A stretch of DNA of 64,000 nt, taken from NCBI GenBank assembly GCA_030949385.1, contig JAUZSP010000007.1:335861-399860 (forward strand). The letters run 5' to 3'. Shown here in pieces: positions 38,132-48,179 of the stretch. The DNA comes from Gammaproteobacteria bacterium (GTDB taxonomy: Bacteria; Pseudomonadota; Gammaproteobacteria; JAUZRS01). Position 1 is the stretch's first letter. The number at the start of each line of letters is the position of its first letter. The notes under the pieces were generated by a model, which worked only from the letters and a program-made list of their open reading frames with translations, made no database searches and was not told the origin of the DNA. Made by a program: the position numbers and the translations under genes.

Positions 38132-41029
38132 CTAACGATCCTCTCTCAAGCGCCAAATGGACAAACCACTCAAAAGCAACAAAAACAGCGTACTTTGACT
38201 GCCCGCGCCAAACACAGCGGTATCCAAACTGCTGGCTTGACGACACGCATTATTATCGAGGCTCGGCAGGCAGGGATCCAAATTGGCCGAATCCGCTTGA
38301 TCATTCAGGCCATCACCGTCACTGTCCAACAACGACGACTCCAAAGCACTGATGCGTTGATCTCCATCGACATTACTCGGCGAACCAATCAAACCCACTT
38401 CAATAAAATCACTCATTCCGTCGCCATCGCTGTCAGCGTTATTCGGATCGGTACCCAATTGAAGTTCAACCCCGTCACTGAGGCCATCGCCATCGCTGTC
38501 ACAAGCCGCAACCAAATTACTCGGCAAACAGGCGTTGTTATTATTTGGGTCATTTTGATCGCTGATGCCATCGCCATCTCTGTCGATCAGGTCGGACTCC
38601 GCCACATCGGGTATGCCATCGCCGTCCGTGTCTCTTGGACTCAAGCCGGTACCGATTTCAAGATTATCGGCAATGCCATCACCGTCGGTGTCGTTGTTGG
38701 TCGGGTTGCTGCCCAAACTGATCTCTAGACCATCGCTGATGCCATCACCATCACTGTCACAGGCGGCCACCAAATTAGAAGGTAAGCAGGGGTTATTACT
38801 GTCGGCATCCAGAGCATTCACCACTCCATCGCCGTCACTGTCGCTTAGATTGGACTCCAGCGCATCAATAATGCCGTCACCGTCGCTGTCTAATGGAGTC
38901 GCTTGGTTAGCACCCACCTCAACACCGTCGTTAATACCGTCGCCGTCGCTGTCGGCCAGATTAGGGTTGGTGCCTATGCTGATCTCAAAACCGTCGCTGA
39001 GGCCATCGCCATCGCTGTCACAGGCGGAGACTAAATTGGAGGGCAGACAGGCGTTGTTATTATTTTTATCCAGTTGATCCACCACACCGTCGTTGTCGCT
39101 GTCCGTAATATTCGACTCCAGCGCATCAATAATGCCATCATTATCTGTATCAATCGGGCTGGCAGGATTGGCACCCACTTCCACACCGTCATTAATGCCA
39201 TCGCCGTCACTGTCGGCCAGATTCGGGTTTGTCCCCGCCAAAGCTTCTTGCGCGTTTGTCAGACCATCGCCATCGACATCACAAGCAGCCACGGTATTGT
39301 CAGGATTGCATACGTCGTTATTGGCAGGGTCTAATTGATCATTGATGCCATCGCCATCTGCATCGTTCAAGCTGGACTCCAAAGCGTCGATAAGGCCATC
39401 GCCGTCGCTGTCCGTTGGATTAGCGGCATCCACACCCACTTCAACGCCATCATTCACTCCATCACCATCGCTGTCGGCGATGTTTACATCTGTTCCCGCC
39501 TGCGCCTCTTGGGCGTTTGTCAGGCCATCAGCATCGGCATCACAGACACCAATGGTATTGTCAGGATTACAAGCGTCGTTATTGGCGGGGTCTAATTGAT
39601 CGTTAACACCATCGCCATCGCTGTCCAAAAGATTGGAATCCAGCGCATCAATAACTCCATCGCCGTCGCCGTCCAGAGCCGCCACAGTGGGGTAATTGGC
39701 ACCCACTTCCGCACCGTCATCAATGCCATCAGCGTCACTGTCGGCCACATTAGGGTTCGTTCCCAAAGCCGCTTCTTGCGCGTTGCTGAGACCATCGCCG
39801 TCGGTATCGGTCAAGGCCAAACAGGCAGTACTGAGTGCGTTGGGAATACAAGAATCTAGATTATCCGAATCCTCATGATTCATAAATCCATCAGCGTCCG
39901 TATCAATAATATTCGACTCCAGCGCATCAATGCCTCCCGTGCCATCGGTATCAAGAGCCGCTACGGTAGGGTAGGTCAACCCCACTTCAACGCCGTCTTG
40001 AATACCATCGCCATCACTGTCGGCGTTGTGTGGATCGGTGCCTAAAACCACTTCATCCGTGTCTTTCAGACCGTCTGCATCGCTGTCCAGTGGACGAAAT
40101 AATAATGGGTTTAACGACTGCTGAAAGGGCACTCCAACCGGTACTGTTACCGTACCACTCAGATAAAAAAGTTGAGCATAAATCGTATAGTTGCCTGTTA
40201 AGGCCGCGTTATAAGGAAAGGGCAGCGTATCAACCAGACGGGTAAAAACAGAGTTGGCAGGCAGAGTAAAAGGAATATTAACCACCATAGGTGAATTGCC
40301 ATTGGGATCAATGACCGAATACTCCAGCTCGTAATTGCCTGCTTGTATAATATTAAACGCAGTCTGTACCTGCAGGTTCAGGTTAGCCCCTGCTGGATTC
40401 GCACTAATAACATCAAAAGCTGTGATCTGCCCCTGCGCACCTGCGCCGCCATCAATCACCAAATGACCACCATAAACGATCACAGCCCAAGTCGAATTAT
40501 TTACAACGGAAGGATTGATGACCACCGTGTTATTACCCGCCACCACACTGGCCAATGGCAATTTAAAAACACTGGTACTGTTAACACCATTAATGCCCGT
40601 CAGATAACTGCCCTGTTTAATTGGCAGCCCCGCAGCAGTAAAAAAGGCGGTATTAATCGCGCCACCCAAAGGCACACCATTAAACTCGACTGTATCCAAC
40701 TCTGGAAATGCCGGAAAGGCAGGATTATCTTCATCCACATCAAAAGCAGTAAGGGTTAAATAAACCGACTGCTGAGGTAGCGCACCCGTGACATTAATAT
40801 TAAATTCAACAGGTCCTTTCTGCTGAGTTGCCGTAGGTACATTTAGTGGGTTTACCACCGCAACACCCAGATCATTATCAGCTACGGGTAAACCACCTTG
40901 GCCTAAATTATCAACAAAGGTAAGGTAAGTCGATCCTGCATAAACGGGCTGAATAAAAAAAGTGAATATAAAAATAGCCACAATTTTTAGATAAAAATCA
41001 GCTCGAATCCATATTTTTTCTATATTCAC
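38132..41029 (-). CDS. Large secreted TSP3-repeat protein, seven modules, C-terminal sorting-like tail
   Basis: Largest intact paralogue, about 965 residues. The GTG at 41029, eight bases after AAGGA, gives a signal peptide ending IQPVYA and lines up with the other two; an ATG at 41038 is nearer the ribosome site. The all-beta N-terminal region is followed by seven 85-residue TSP3 modules, each typically [10 protein letters not shown]...GTNPN...[16 protein letters not shown]...DALESN...[10 protein letters not shown]. The tail is [13 protein letters not shown], a hydrophobic stretch (LFLLLLSGLSIW) and RLREDR. Asp-rich repeats of this type bind many calcium ions and stiffen the chain. Confidence 0.78.
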   Translation of the reverse strand: MNIEKIWIRADFYLKIVAIFIFTFFIQPVYAGSTYLTFVDNLGQGGLPVADNDLGVAVVNPLNVPTATQQKGPVEFNINVTGALPQQSVYLTLTAFDVDEDNPAFPAFPELDTVEFNGVPLGGAINTAFFTAAGLPIKQGSYLTGINGVNSTSVFKLPLASVVAGNNTVVINPSVVNNSTWAVIVYGGHLVIDGGAGAQGQITAFDVISANPAGANLNLQVQTAFNIIQAGNYELEYSVIDPNGNSPMVVNIPFTLPANSVFTRLVDTLPFPYNAALTGNYTIYAQLFYLSGTVTVPVGVPFQQSLNPLLFRPLDSDADGLKDTDEVVLGTDPHNADSDGDGIQDGVEVGLTYPTVAALDTDGTGGIDALESNIIDTDADGFMNHEDSDNLDSCIPNALSTACLALTDTDGDGLSNAQEAALGTNPNVADSDADGIDDGAEVGANYPTVAALDGDGDGVIDALDSNLLDSDGDGVNDQLDPANNDACNPDNTIGVCDADADGLTNAQEAQAGTDVNIADSDGDGVNDGVEVGVDAANPTDSDGDGLIDALESSLNDADGDGINDQLDPANNDVCNPDNTVAACDVDGDGLTNAQEALAGTNPNLADSDGDGINDGVEVGANPASPIDTDNDGIIDALESNITDSDNDGVVDQLDKNNNNACLPSNLVSACDSDGDGLSDGFEISIGTNPNLADSDGDGINDGVEVGANQATPLDSDGDGIIDALESNLSDSDGDGVVNALDADSNNPCLPSNLVAACDSDGDGISDGLEISLGSNPTNNDTDGDGIADNLEIGTGLSPRDTDGDGIPDVAESDLIDRDGDGISDQNDPNNNNACLPSNLVAACDSDGDGLSDGVELQLGTDPNNADSDGDGMSDFIEVGLIGSPSNVDGDQRISALESSLLDSDGDGLNDQADSANLDPCLPSLDNNACRQASSLDTAVFGAGSQSTLFLLLLSGLSIWRLREDR

Positions 41030-41120
41030 GACATCCATCCTTGGCACAGTAATCAGAAGTTTAATCGACATCAAGAATCATGCGGCTCAACATCAGAACC
41101 ACACCCTGCCCAATAAGGGG

Positions 41121-44047
41121 TTATTTAGTCCACCTAGAACGCCCCATCATTAAGCCACTCAACAACAATAAAAATAGGGTGTTTTGACTGCCCGCGCCAA
41201 ACACAGCGGTATCCAAACTGCTGGCTCGCAGACACGCATTGTTCTCAAGACTGGGCCGACAAGGATCCAAGTTAGCCAGATCCGCTTGATCACTCAAGCC
41301 ATCACCGTCACTGTCCAATAAAGAGGACTCCAAGGCACTGATGCGCTGATCACCATCAATATTGCCAGGCGAACCGATCAGACCCACTTCAATAAAATCA
41401 CTCATTCCGTCGCCATCGCTGTCAGCGTTATTCGGATCGGTGCCTAATTGACGTTCAATCCCATCGCTGAGGCCATCGCCATCGCTGTCACAGGCCGCTG
41501 CGCTGTCGCTTGGCAGGCAAGCGTTGTTATTATTTGGGTCATTTTGATCACTGACGCCATCACCGTCGCTGTCGATCAGGTCGGATTCCGCCACATCGGC
41601 AATACCATCGCCGTCCGTATCGGTCGGGCGTAAGACCCGTGCCGATTTCAAGATTATCGGCAATGCCATCACCGTCGGTGTCGTTGTTATTCGGGTTGCT
41701 GCCCAAGCTGATCTCCAAACCATCGCTGATGCCATCACCATCACTGTCACAAGCAGCCACTAAATTAGAAGGCAGACAGACGTTGTTGTTATTGCTATCC
41801 AGCTGATCCACCACGCCGTCACCATCGGCATCGTTTGTATTAGACTCTAAGGCATCAATAACGCCGTCACCGTCGCTGTCCAGTGGTGTGGCGTGATTGG
41901 CTCCCACTTCAACACCGTCGTTAATACCGTCGCCGTCGCTGTCGGCCACGTTAGGGTTGCTGCCTATGCTGATCTCAAAACCGTCGCTGAGGCCATCGCC
42001 ATCGCTGTCACAGGCGGAGACTAAATTGGAGGGCAGACAGGCGTTGTTATTATTCGCATCCAGTTGATCCACCACACCGTCGTTGTCGGTGTCCGTAATG
42101 TTCGACTCCAGCGCGTCAATAATGCCATCATTATCTGTATCAATCGGGCTGGCAGGATTGGCACCCACTTCCACACCGTCGTTAATGCCATCGCCGTCAC
42201 TGTCGGCCAAATTAGGATCCGTTCCCGCTTGCGCCTCTTGCGTATTAGTCAAGCCATCGCCATCGGCATCACAGGCATGCCTACGCGTACTGTCAGGGTT
42301 GCACACGTCATTGTTGGCCGGATCGAGTTGATCCACCACACCGTCACCATCTGTGTCGATAACATTGGACTCCAAGGCATCAATGATTCCATCCTTGTCG
42401 GTGTCTGTTGGCTTGGCCACATCAGCCCCCACCTCGGCACCATCAAGAACGCCATCGCCGTCGCTGTCGGCAATGTTTGCATCTGTTCCCGCTTGCGCCT
42501 CTTGGGCGTTACTCAAACCATCACCATCGGCATCACAAACACCAATGGTGCTGTCGGGATTACAGGCATCGTTATTGGCGGGGTCTAATTGATCGTTAAC
42601 ACCATCGCCATCCGTATCCGTACTATTGGACTCCAACGCATCAATGATTCCATCGCCATCGGTATCAATCGGGCTGGCGAGATTGGCACCCACTTCCACC
42701 CCGTCATCGATGCCATCGCCGTCACTGTCGGCCACATTAGGGTCGGTTCCCAAGGTTGCTTCTTGCGCGTTGCTGAGACCATCGCCATCGGCATCGGTCA
42801 AGGCCAAACACACATTGCTAAGCGGGTTTGGCAAACAAGGATCGGCGTTGGCGCTGTCTTGTTGGTTACTGAACAGATCACCGTCGTCATCGAGAATGTC
42901 CGACTCCAGCGCATCAATAAGCTCCGTCGTTATCGCTGTCGATGGCCGCCAAGGCTGGGTAGGTCAAGCCTACTTCAACGCCATCTTGCACCCCATCGCC
43001 ATCGCTGTCGGCGTTGTGTGGATCGGTGCCTAAAACCACCTCATCTGTGTCTTTCAGGCCATCGGCATCGCTGTCCAGAGGACGAAAGGCCAACAAACTC
43101 AAGGACTGCTGAAAAGGCACCCCCACCGGCACAATCGTACCGGCTCCCACATAGAAGAGCTGAGCATAGACGGTGTAGTTTCCTGCCAAAGCGGCATTAA
43201 AAGGAAAGCTAACCAGATCAATAGGGCGGTTGATAATCGTATTGGCTGCTGCCACAAAAGGAAGATTGATCACCATTGGCGAATTGCCATTGGGATCAAT
43301 CACCGAATATTCCAACAAATAATTACCCGCCTGCACAATGTTTAGGCTGGTCTGAACTTGAAGATCAACGTTAGGTACTGCCGTATTGGCACTAACCACA
43401 TTCAAAGCCGTAAGCTGCCCCTGCGCACCAGCACCGCCATCAATCACCAATTGCCCAGCGGTAACGATCACCGCCCAAGTAGAGTTTTTTACCATAGAAG
43501 GGTGAATTACCACGGTGTTATTGCCCGCCACCACGCTGGCCAACGGGATCTGAAACACACTGGTGCTGTAACTGGCGTTAAAACCGGTCAGATAGCTGCC
43601 TTGATTGATGGGCAAATTAGCTCTGTCCACAAACCCCGTTGGCACTGCTGTTCCTAGCGGCACTCCGTTAAAGGTCACCGTATCCAATTCAGGAAAGGCA
43701 GGGAAAGCAGGGTCATCTTCGTCCACATCAAAGGCGGTGAGGGTTAAATAGGCCGTCCGCTGTGGCAAAGCCCCAGTAACGTTGATATTGAATTCAATCG
43801 GCCCTGCTTGCTGAATGCCAAAGGGTACCGCCAAGGCGTTCACCACCGGTTGTCCTCCATTGCCTTGGGCGTTACTGGTAAAAACCAGATCACCATCAGG
43901 AATAGGAGTCACCCCGTCTTGAGCTAAGTTGTCCGCAAAGGTAATGTAGGTATTGCCCGCATATGCCGACGGCATTAGAAACAAAGAAGACAGCATTCCA
44001 ATTCTTAAAAAACCGTACCCCAAATTCAGCCAACGTTTCCATTCCAT
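41121..44047 (-). pseudogene. Large secreted TSP3-repeat protein, seven modules, broken by two frameshifts
   Basis: Third paralogue, nearly the same layout as its neighbour: signal peptide (ending MPSAYA), N-terminal beta region, seven TSP3 modules, [10 protein letters not shown] tail with hydrophobic stretch and basic end (GRSRWTK). The ATG at 44047 lies 11 bases after AAGGG. The frame is lost at about 42920, where an extra base turns a DNDG-L-IDALE repeat into a stop, and again at 41626-41628, where one G too many breaks TPTDTDGDG. Both are net +1 insertions, and the three pieces together restore a protein of about 975 residues. Confidence 0.75.
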
Positions 44048-44065
44048 CACAACAGACACCCTTAA

Positions 44066-44100
44066 ATAAGAATTAAATTAAGTTGCGCTAGAATAAGTGA
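44066..44100 (-). promoter_or_regulatory. Conserved upstream element of the third TSP3 gene
   Basis: AAGAATTAAATTAAGTTGC at 44068-44086 matches the block at 38026-38044 exactly, just upstream of a ribosome site, so the duplication of the TSP3 gene included its leader. Confidence 0.35.
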
Positions 44101-44297
44101 AGTCAGCTAACATATTTCTAATGTTTTGCCGTTTGTCCCCTTAATCAATCACTCAAAACACAAAAACCAACCCCCCATCAAACTACAGATAGAAATATTA
44201 ATACAATCTTAAGCTTTACCCCATGCGATGCAGCACATAAACTGTGGTCGCTTTGCGCTCTTAAGAGCAAAACAATCATCAACCACTGGAATTTTGC

Positions 44298-45170
44298 ATG
44301 AATCCACAACTTTTACGGCTCATTTTACCCCTGATAAAAAAATTATTTGGCAGCAAAGGCGGCTTCTTGACGCTGCTCATCGGCGGCGGTGGCGGCTACT
44401 TCGGCCTCGATCATCTGCAACAGGGATCAATGTCCTATGCCGGGGTTCCCAAAGCAGAATCCTTCTCTCTTAATACCTTCACGCGCAACTTCCGCAGTGA
44501 AGGTTTTATGGTCGGCTACTCTGAATGGCGACAAAACCCACTCTGGGTTACTTACCACCTCACCCCGATTCGTAAAAGCAAAAAGCTCAAACGCCCTTCT
44601 GGCTTCAAAGTGGATGAGCGCAGCCTGCGCCGTGTAAAACACAACGACTACCTGCACAGCGGTTACGACCGTGGTCACATGGCACCTAACTACGCCATCT
44701 CCAATCTGTACGGCAGAAAAGGCCAGCTCGACACCTTTGTGATGACCAACATCACCCCACAAAAACCCAAGCTGAACCAAAAGTTGTGGCAGCGGTTGGA
44801 AGATGTGGAAGCAAACAAATTTGCCAAGTGGTTTAAGGACATGTGGGTGATCACCGGACCGATTTTTGACGATAAGATCACCAAGCTGAAATCGGGCGTG
44901 GAGATCCCCGATGCCTTTTACAAAATCTACATAAGACCGGCGAAGAAAAAAGGCGATGCGCCCAAAGTGTTGAGTTTTATTATGCCGCAGAAGGTCAAAG
45001 GCAACGAATCACTGGCCAAATTCACCAGCAGCATTGATGAGATTGAAAAACGCACCGGCTTGGATTTTCTCTCCAAACTGGATGACAAGATCGAGAGTAA
45101 AATTGAAGCGTCTAAATCCACCTCCGGCTGGCGCTTGAAAGAGGTGGCTACCCTGCCCTCGCGTTATTAA
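44298..45170 (+). CDS. DNA/RNA non-specific endonuclease, NUC1 family
   Basis: Metal-dependent nuclease of the DNA/RNA non-specific family (290 residues). The catalytic DRGHMAPN motif and the magnesium-binding Asn region (TNITPQKPKLNQKLWQRLE) are intact. A hydrophobic N-terminal segment (GGFLTLLIGGGGGYFGL) suggests membrane anchoring or export. It lies divergent from the TSP3 cluster and no immunity protein gene is adjacent. Roles could include nutrient salvage or clearing extracellular DNA. Confidence 0.82.
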   Translation: MNPQLLRLILPLIKKLFGSKGGFLTLLIGGGGGYFGLDHLQQGSMSYAGVPKAESFSLNTFTRNFRSEGFMVGYSEWRQNPLWVTYHLTPIRKSKKLKRPSGFKVDERSLRRVKHNDYLHSGYDRGHMAPNYAISNLYGRKGQLDTFVMTNITPQKPKLNQKLWQRLEDVEANKFAKWFKDMWVITGPIFDDKITKLKSGVEIPDAFYKIYIRPAKKKGDAPKVLSFIMPQKVKGNESLAKFTSSIDEIEKRTGLDFLSKLDDKIESKIEASKSTSGWRLKEVATLPSRY

Positions 45171-45180
45171 CTGATGTTAC

Positions 45181-45214
45181 GCACGTCATTCTCGCGCAGG
45201 CGAGAATGACGTGC
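45181..45214. repeat. Perfect inverted repeat GTCATTCTCGC...GCGAGAATGAC
   Basis: Fifteen-base arms (45181-45195 and 45200-45214) with a 4-base loop, immediately after the endonuclease stop. It is followed by A-runs rather than T-runs on the plus strand, so it is not a typical terminator. The arm resembles dispersed GTCATTCCCGC-type repeats known from many proteobacteria. The rest of the gap to 45418 holds further low-complexity motifs (GGGGGATTGAGGGGG) and no gene. Confidence 0.8.
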
Positions 45215-45418
45215 AAAAAATAAATCTCCCCTAACTCCTCTTCGATTGAAGAGGGAAAACCAGATCGTGTTGTTTGAAGCTTGCTCTGAAGTCAGTGCTT
45301 GGGCTTCCCACTTTGACAAAGGGGGATTGAGGGGGATTTGCTCTAAAGCAAGCCAATAATCTTGCCTTGATAAAGGGAATGATTAACCGTTTTCAAAATA
45401 ACATCAGCCAAGCAAAAT

Positions 45419-45814
45419 CTAACACGAATAATCCATCAGCACCCAACGCTCCACATCCTCCGCCAGACCCAAGCGTTTGAAGGTCGAATAATCACCTTCA
45501 TTGACCTCAACCATTGCAGTCGAAGCCGTATTACCGGCCAGATTCAGAATCAAAAATGCCGCTTCCGATGCCACACGGCTCAGACGAAAGCTCGCCTCTC
45601 GGCGCTCAGAGTTGGTGGTTTTCTCCAGCACCGCATCAAAGTCAGCGTTATTCAACCAACAGCGTTTTATCTGCGCCTCAATGAAGCGTTCCGCCTGCGT
45701 CACATCCCCTTTGTAAAGATGTGTATTAATCAATTTAGGTGCTTCAACAGAACAAGCCGAAAGCAGCACGTTCAAACCGAGCAACACCAGCAGAACGCGT
45801 TTATTAACACGCAT
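45419..45814 (-). CDS. Hypothetical lipoprotein
   Basis: Unrecognised 131-residue lipoprotein with a lipobox (LNVLLSAC, Cys about residue 21). The mature part is helical and contains two further cysteines (KRCWLN and the C-terminal YSC), which might form a disulfide. It lies downstream of hslO with a 42-bp gap on the same strand. Confidence 0.65.
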   Translation of the reverse strand: MRVNKRVLLVLLGLNVLLSACSVEAPKLINTHLYKGDVTQAERFIEAQIKRCWLNNADFDAVLEKTTNSERREASFRLSRVASEAAFLILNLAGNTASTAMVEVNEGDYSTFKRLGLAEDVERWVLMDYSC

Positions 45815-45856
45815 AATAAGACTCCAAAAATCAGCAGAAACTCAGCTTGAGCGGCC

Positions 45857-46738
45857 TCAATGGTGACTCAAATCGCCTTCATGACTGTCACTGAACAACG
45901 CCTCAACGTCCACCACATCAAAGGCATAACGGGCACTGCAAAACTCACAGGTGATCGCCACCTCCGGCTCTTGCAGCAGCAGTTGACGCAGCTCATTCAA
46001 ACCCAAAGAACGCAACATATTTTCACTGCGCTGCTGCGAACAACTGCACGCAAACCGCTGCGCTTGCGGCTCAAACAGACGCACCTCCTCCTCATGAAAA
46101 AGGCGATGCAACACCTCCACCGCAGGCAATTGCAACAACTCCACCGGCTTCACCGTCGCCGCCAGATGAACGGCACGCTGCCAGCTCTCATCCTCTGCGT
46201 CGGCTCCCGCCAAGCGCTGCAACAGCAGACCCGCCACCCCCTCCTCATCGGCACACAGCCAAAAACGAGTGGGCAACTGTTCTGAACGGATAAAATAAGT
46301 TTGCAGCGCGTCTGCCAATCCTTGCCCCTGCAACTCCACCACCCCTTGGTACTGCTCTTGTCCCTCACCGGGATCAATGGTCATCACCATCTGTGCCTGC
46401 GCGCCAAACAGTTTATCCAGCGACGCCTCCGGTACCTCATCGCGCCACTTAGCCATGCCCCGCAGACCACCATCGGCCTTGGCTTGAATCACCAGCAACG
46501 AAACCGGCCCGTCACCCCCACTGACCTGCAGAGTCAAACCGCCGCCACTCATTTTGAGGGTCGCGGCCATCAACGCCGTAGCCGCCAACGCCTCCCCCAA
46601 CAGCCGCTTTAAATTGAGCGGATAATCGGCACGCGCCAACAACCCCTGCCAACTCTCATCCAACTGCACCAATTCACCGCGCACCGCCGAGCCATCAAGG
46701 GTAAAGCGGTGCAATTTATCTCCGTCGTGCATCGCCAC
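45857..46738 (-). CDS. hslO: Redox-regulated chaperone Hsp33 (HslO)
   Basis: Cytoplasmic holdase activated by oxidation (293 residues). The N-terminal domain (LHRFTLDGSAVRGELVQLDE) and the C-terminal zinc-binding cysteines C-x-C (FACSCSQQRSENML) and C-x2-C (ITCEFCSARYAF) are intact. It follows gatB directly, sharing its transcript. Confidence 0.93.
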   Translation of the reverse strand: MAMHDGDKLHRFTLDGSAVRGELVQLDESWQGLLARADYPLNLKRLLGEALAATALMAATLKMSGGGLTLQVSGGDGPVSLLVIQAKADGGLRGMAKWRDEVPEASLDKLFGAQAQMVMTIDPGEGQEQYQGVVELQGQGLADALQTYFIRSEQLPTRFWLCADEEGVAGLLLQRLAGADAEDESWQRAVHLAATVKPVELLQLPAVEVLHRLFHEEEVRLFEPQAQRFACSCSQQRSENMLRSLGLNELRQLLLQEPEVAITCEFCSARYAFDVVDVEALFSDSHEGDLSHH

Positions 46739-48169
46739 TCACCCTTTCAGCTTGGATTTTAAGAGCTGATTCACCTGCCCAGGATTGGCTTTGCCTTTGG
46801 AGGCTTTCATCACCTGACCAACAAAAAAGCCCATCAGCTTCTCTTTGCCGTCACGGTACTGCGCCAATTGATTCGGGTTATTGGCAATCACCTCATCAAT
46901 AATGCCTTCGATGGCACCGCTGTCGGTGATCTGTTTCAGACCTTTTTTGGCAATGATCTCATCGGCACTGCCCTCACCGTTCCAGATCGCTTCAAAGACC
47001 TCTTTGGCGATTTTACCGGAAATGGTCTTATCCACGATGCGCTGCAACATGCCACCGAGCATCTGCGCCGAAACGGGGCTTTCGCCGATCTCTTTGCCCT
47101 CTTTGTTCAGCAGGCCGGAAAGATCGCCCATCACCCAGTTGACCGCCAATTTTGGCTCGCCACAGACGGCGTTGACCTCTTCATAATAGGCCGCCAACTC
47201 ACGACTGGCGGTGAGCACGCCGGCATCGTAGGCCGACAGAGAAAATTCCTCGATAAAACGGGCTTTTTTCTCATCGGGCAGCTCCGGCAAATCGGCACGC
47301 ACCGCTTCGATAAAGCTGTCCTCGATCACCACCGGCAGCAAGTCGGGGTCGGGGAAGTAACGATAATCGTTCGCTTCTTCTTTGCTGCGCATGGAGCGGG
47401 TTTCGTTTTTATTCGCATCGTAAAGGCGGGTCTCTTGCGCCACCGTGCCACCGGATTCAATCAGATCAATTTGGCGCTCCACCTCGAAGTTGATCGCCCG
47501 CTCCAAGAAGCGGAACGAGTTGACGTTTTTCACCTCAGCGCGGGTGCCGTACTCTTTCTGCCCCACAGGGCGCACAGAGACATTCGCATCACAGCGGAAA
47601 GAGCCTTCCTGCATGTTGCCGTCGCAAATTTCCAAATAACGCACCAAAGAGTGAATCTTTTTCGCGTAAACCACCGCCTCTTTAGCGGAACGCAGATCCG
47701 GCTCCGAGACAATCTCCAGCAACGGCGTACCGGCGCGGTTCAAATCAATGCCCGACTGACCGTGAAAATCGTCGTGCAGGGATTTACCCGCATCCTCTTC
47801 CAGATGAGCGCGGGTGATGCCGATGGTTTTGCTCTCCCCCTCCAGCTCAATTTGCAACTCACCCACGCCGACGATGGGCAGATCCATCTGCGAAATCTGA
47901 TAGCCCTTGGGCAGATCGGGGTAGAAGTAGTTTTTACGCGCAAACACCGAACGGCTGTCCAGCTTGGCACCGATGGCAACACCAAACTTAACCGCCATGC
48001 GTACCGTCTCTTTGTTCAGCACCGGCAACACCCCGGGCAGACCCAGATCCACCGCACAGGCTTGGGTGTTGGGTTCAGCACCGTAAGCGGTAGCCGCGCC
48101 AGAGAAAATTTTTGTTTTGGTGGCCAGTTGAGCGTGAATCTCAAGGCCGATTACTGTTTCCCACTGCAT
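46739..48169 (-). CDS. gatB: Asp/Glu-tRNA amidotransferase subunit B GatB
   Basis: tRNA-binding kinase subunit of GatCAB, which makes Gln-tRNA and/or Asn-tRNA from misacylated species. The start at ATG 48169 ([15 protein letters not shown]) follows TGAGG by eight bases; the longer frame begins with TTG at 48187 inside gatA. Signatures include [30 protein letters not shown] and the C-terminal YqeY/tail domain ([20 protein letters not shown]). Confidence 0.94.
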   Translation of the reverse strand: MQWETVIGLEIHAQLATKTKIFSGAATAYGAEPNTQACAVDLGLPGVLPVLNKETVRMAVKFGVAIGAKLDSRSVFARKNYFYPDLPKGYQISQMDLPIVGVGELQIELEGESKTIGITRAHLEEDAGKSLHDDFHGQSGIDLNRAGTPLLEIVSEPDLRSAKEAVVYAKKIHSLVRYLEICDGNMQEGSFRCDANVSVRPVGQKEYGTRAEVKNVNSFRFLERAINFEVERQIDLIESGGTVAQETRLYDANKNETRSMRSKEEANDYRYFPDPDLLPVVIEDSFIEAVRADLPELPDEKKARFIEEFSLSAYDAGVLTASRELAAYYEEVNAVCGEPKLAVNWVMGDLSGLLNKEGKEIGESPVSAQMLGGMLQRIVDKTISGKIAKEVFEAIWNGEGSADEIIAKKGLKQITDSGAIEGIIDEVIANNPNQLAQYRDGKEKLMGFFVGQVMKASKGKANPGQVNQLLKSKLKG

Positions 48170-48179
48170 ACTCTCTACC

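Noticed and set aside
35980..42850. Regular repeats that might suggest a CRISPR array
   Set aside because: They are in-frame coding repeats with no spacer structure and no cas genes.
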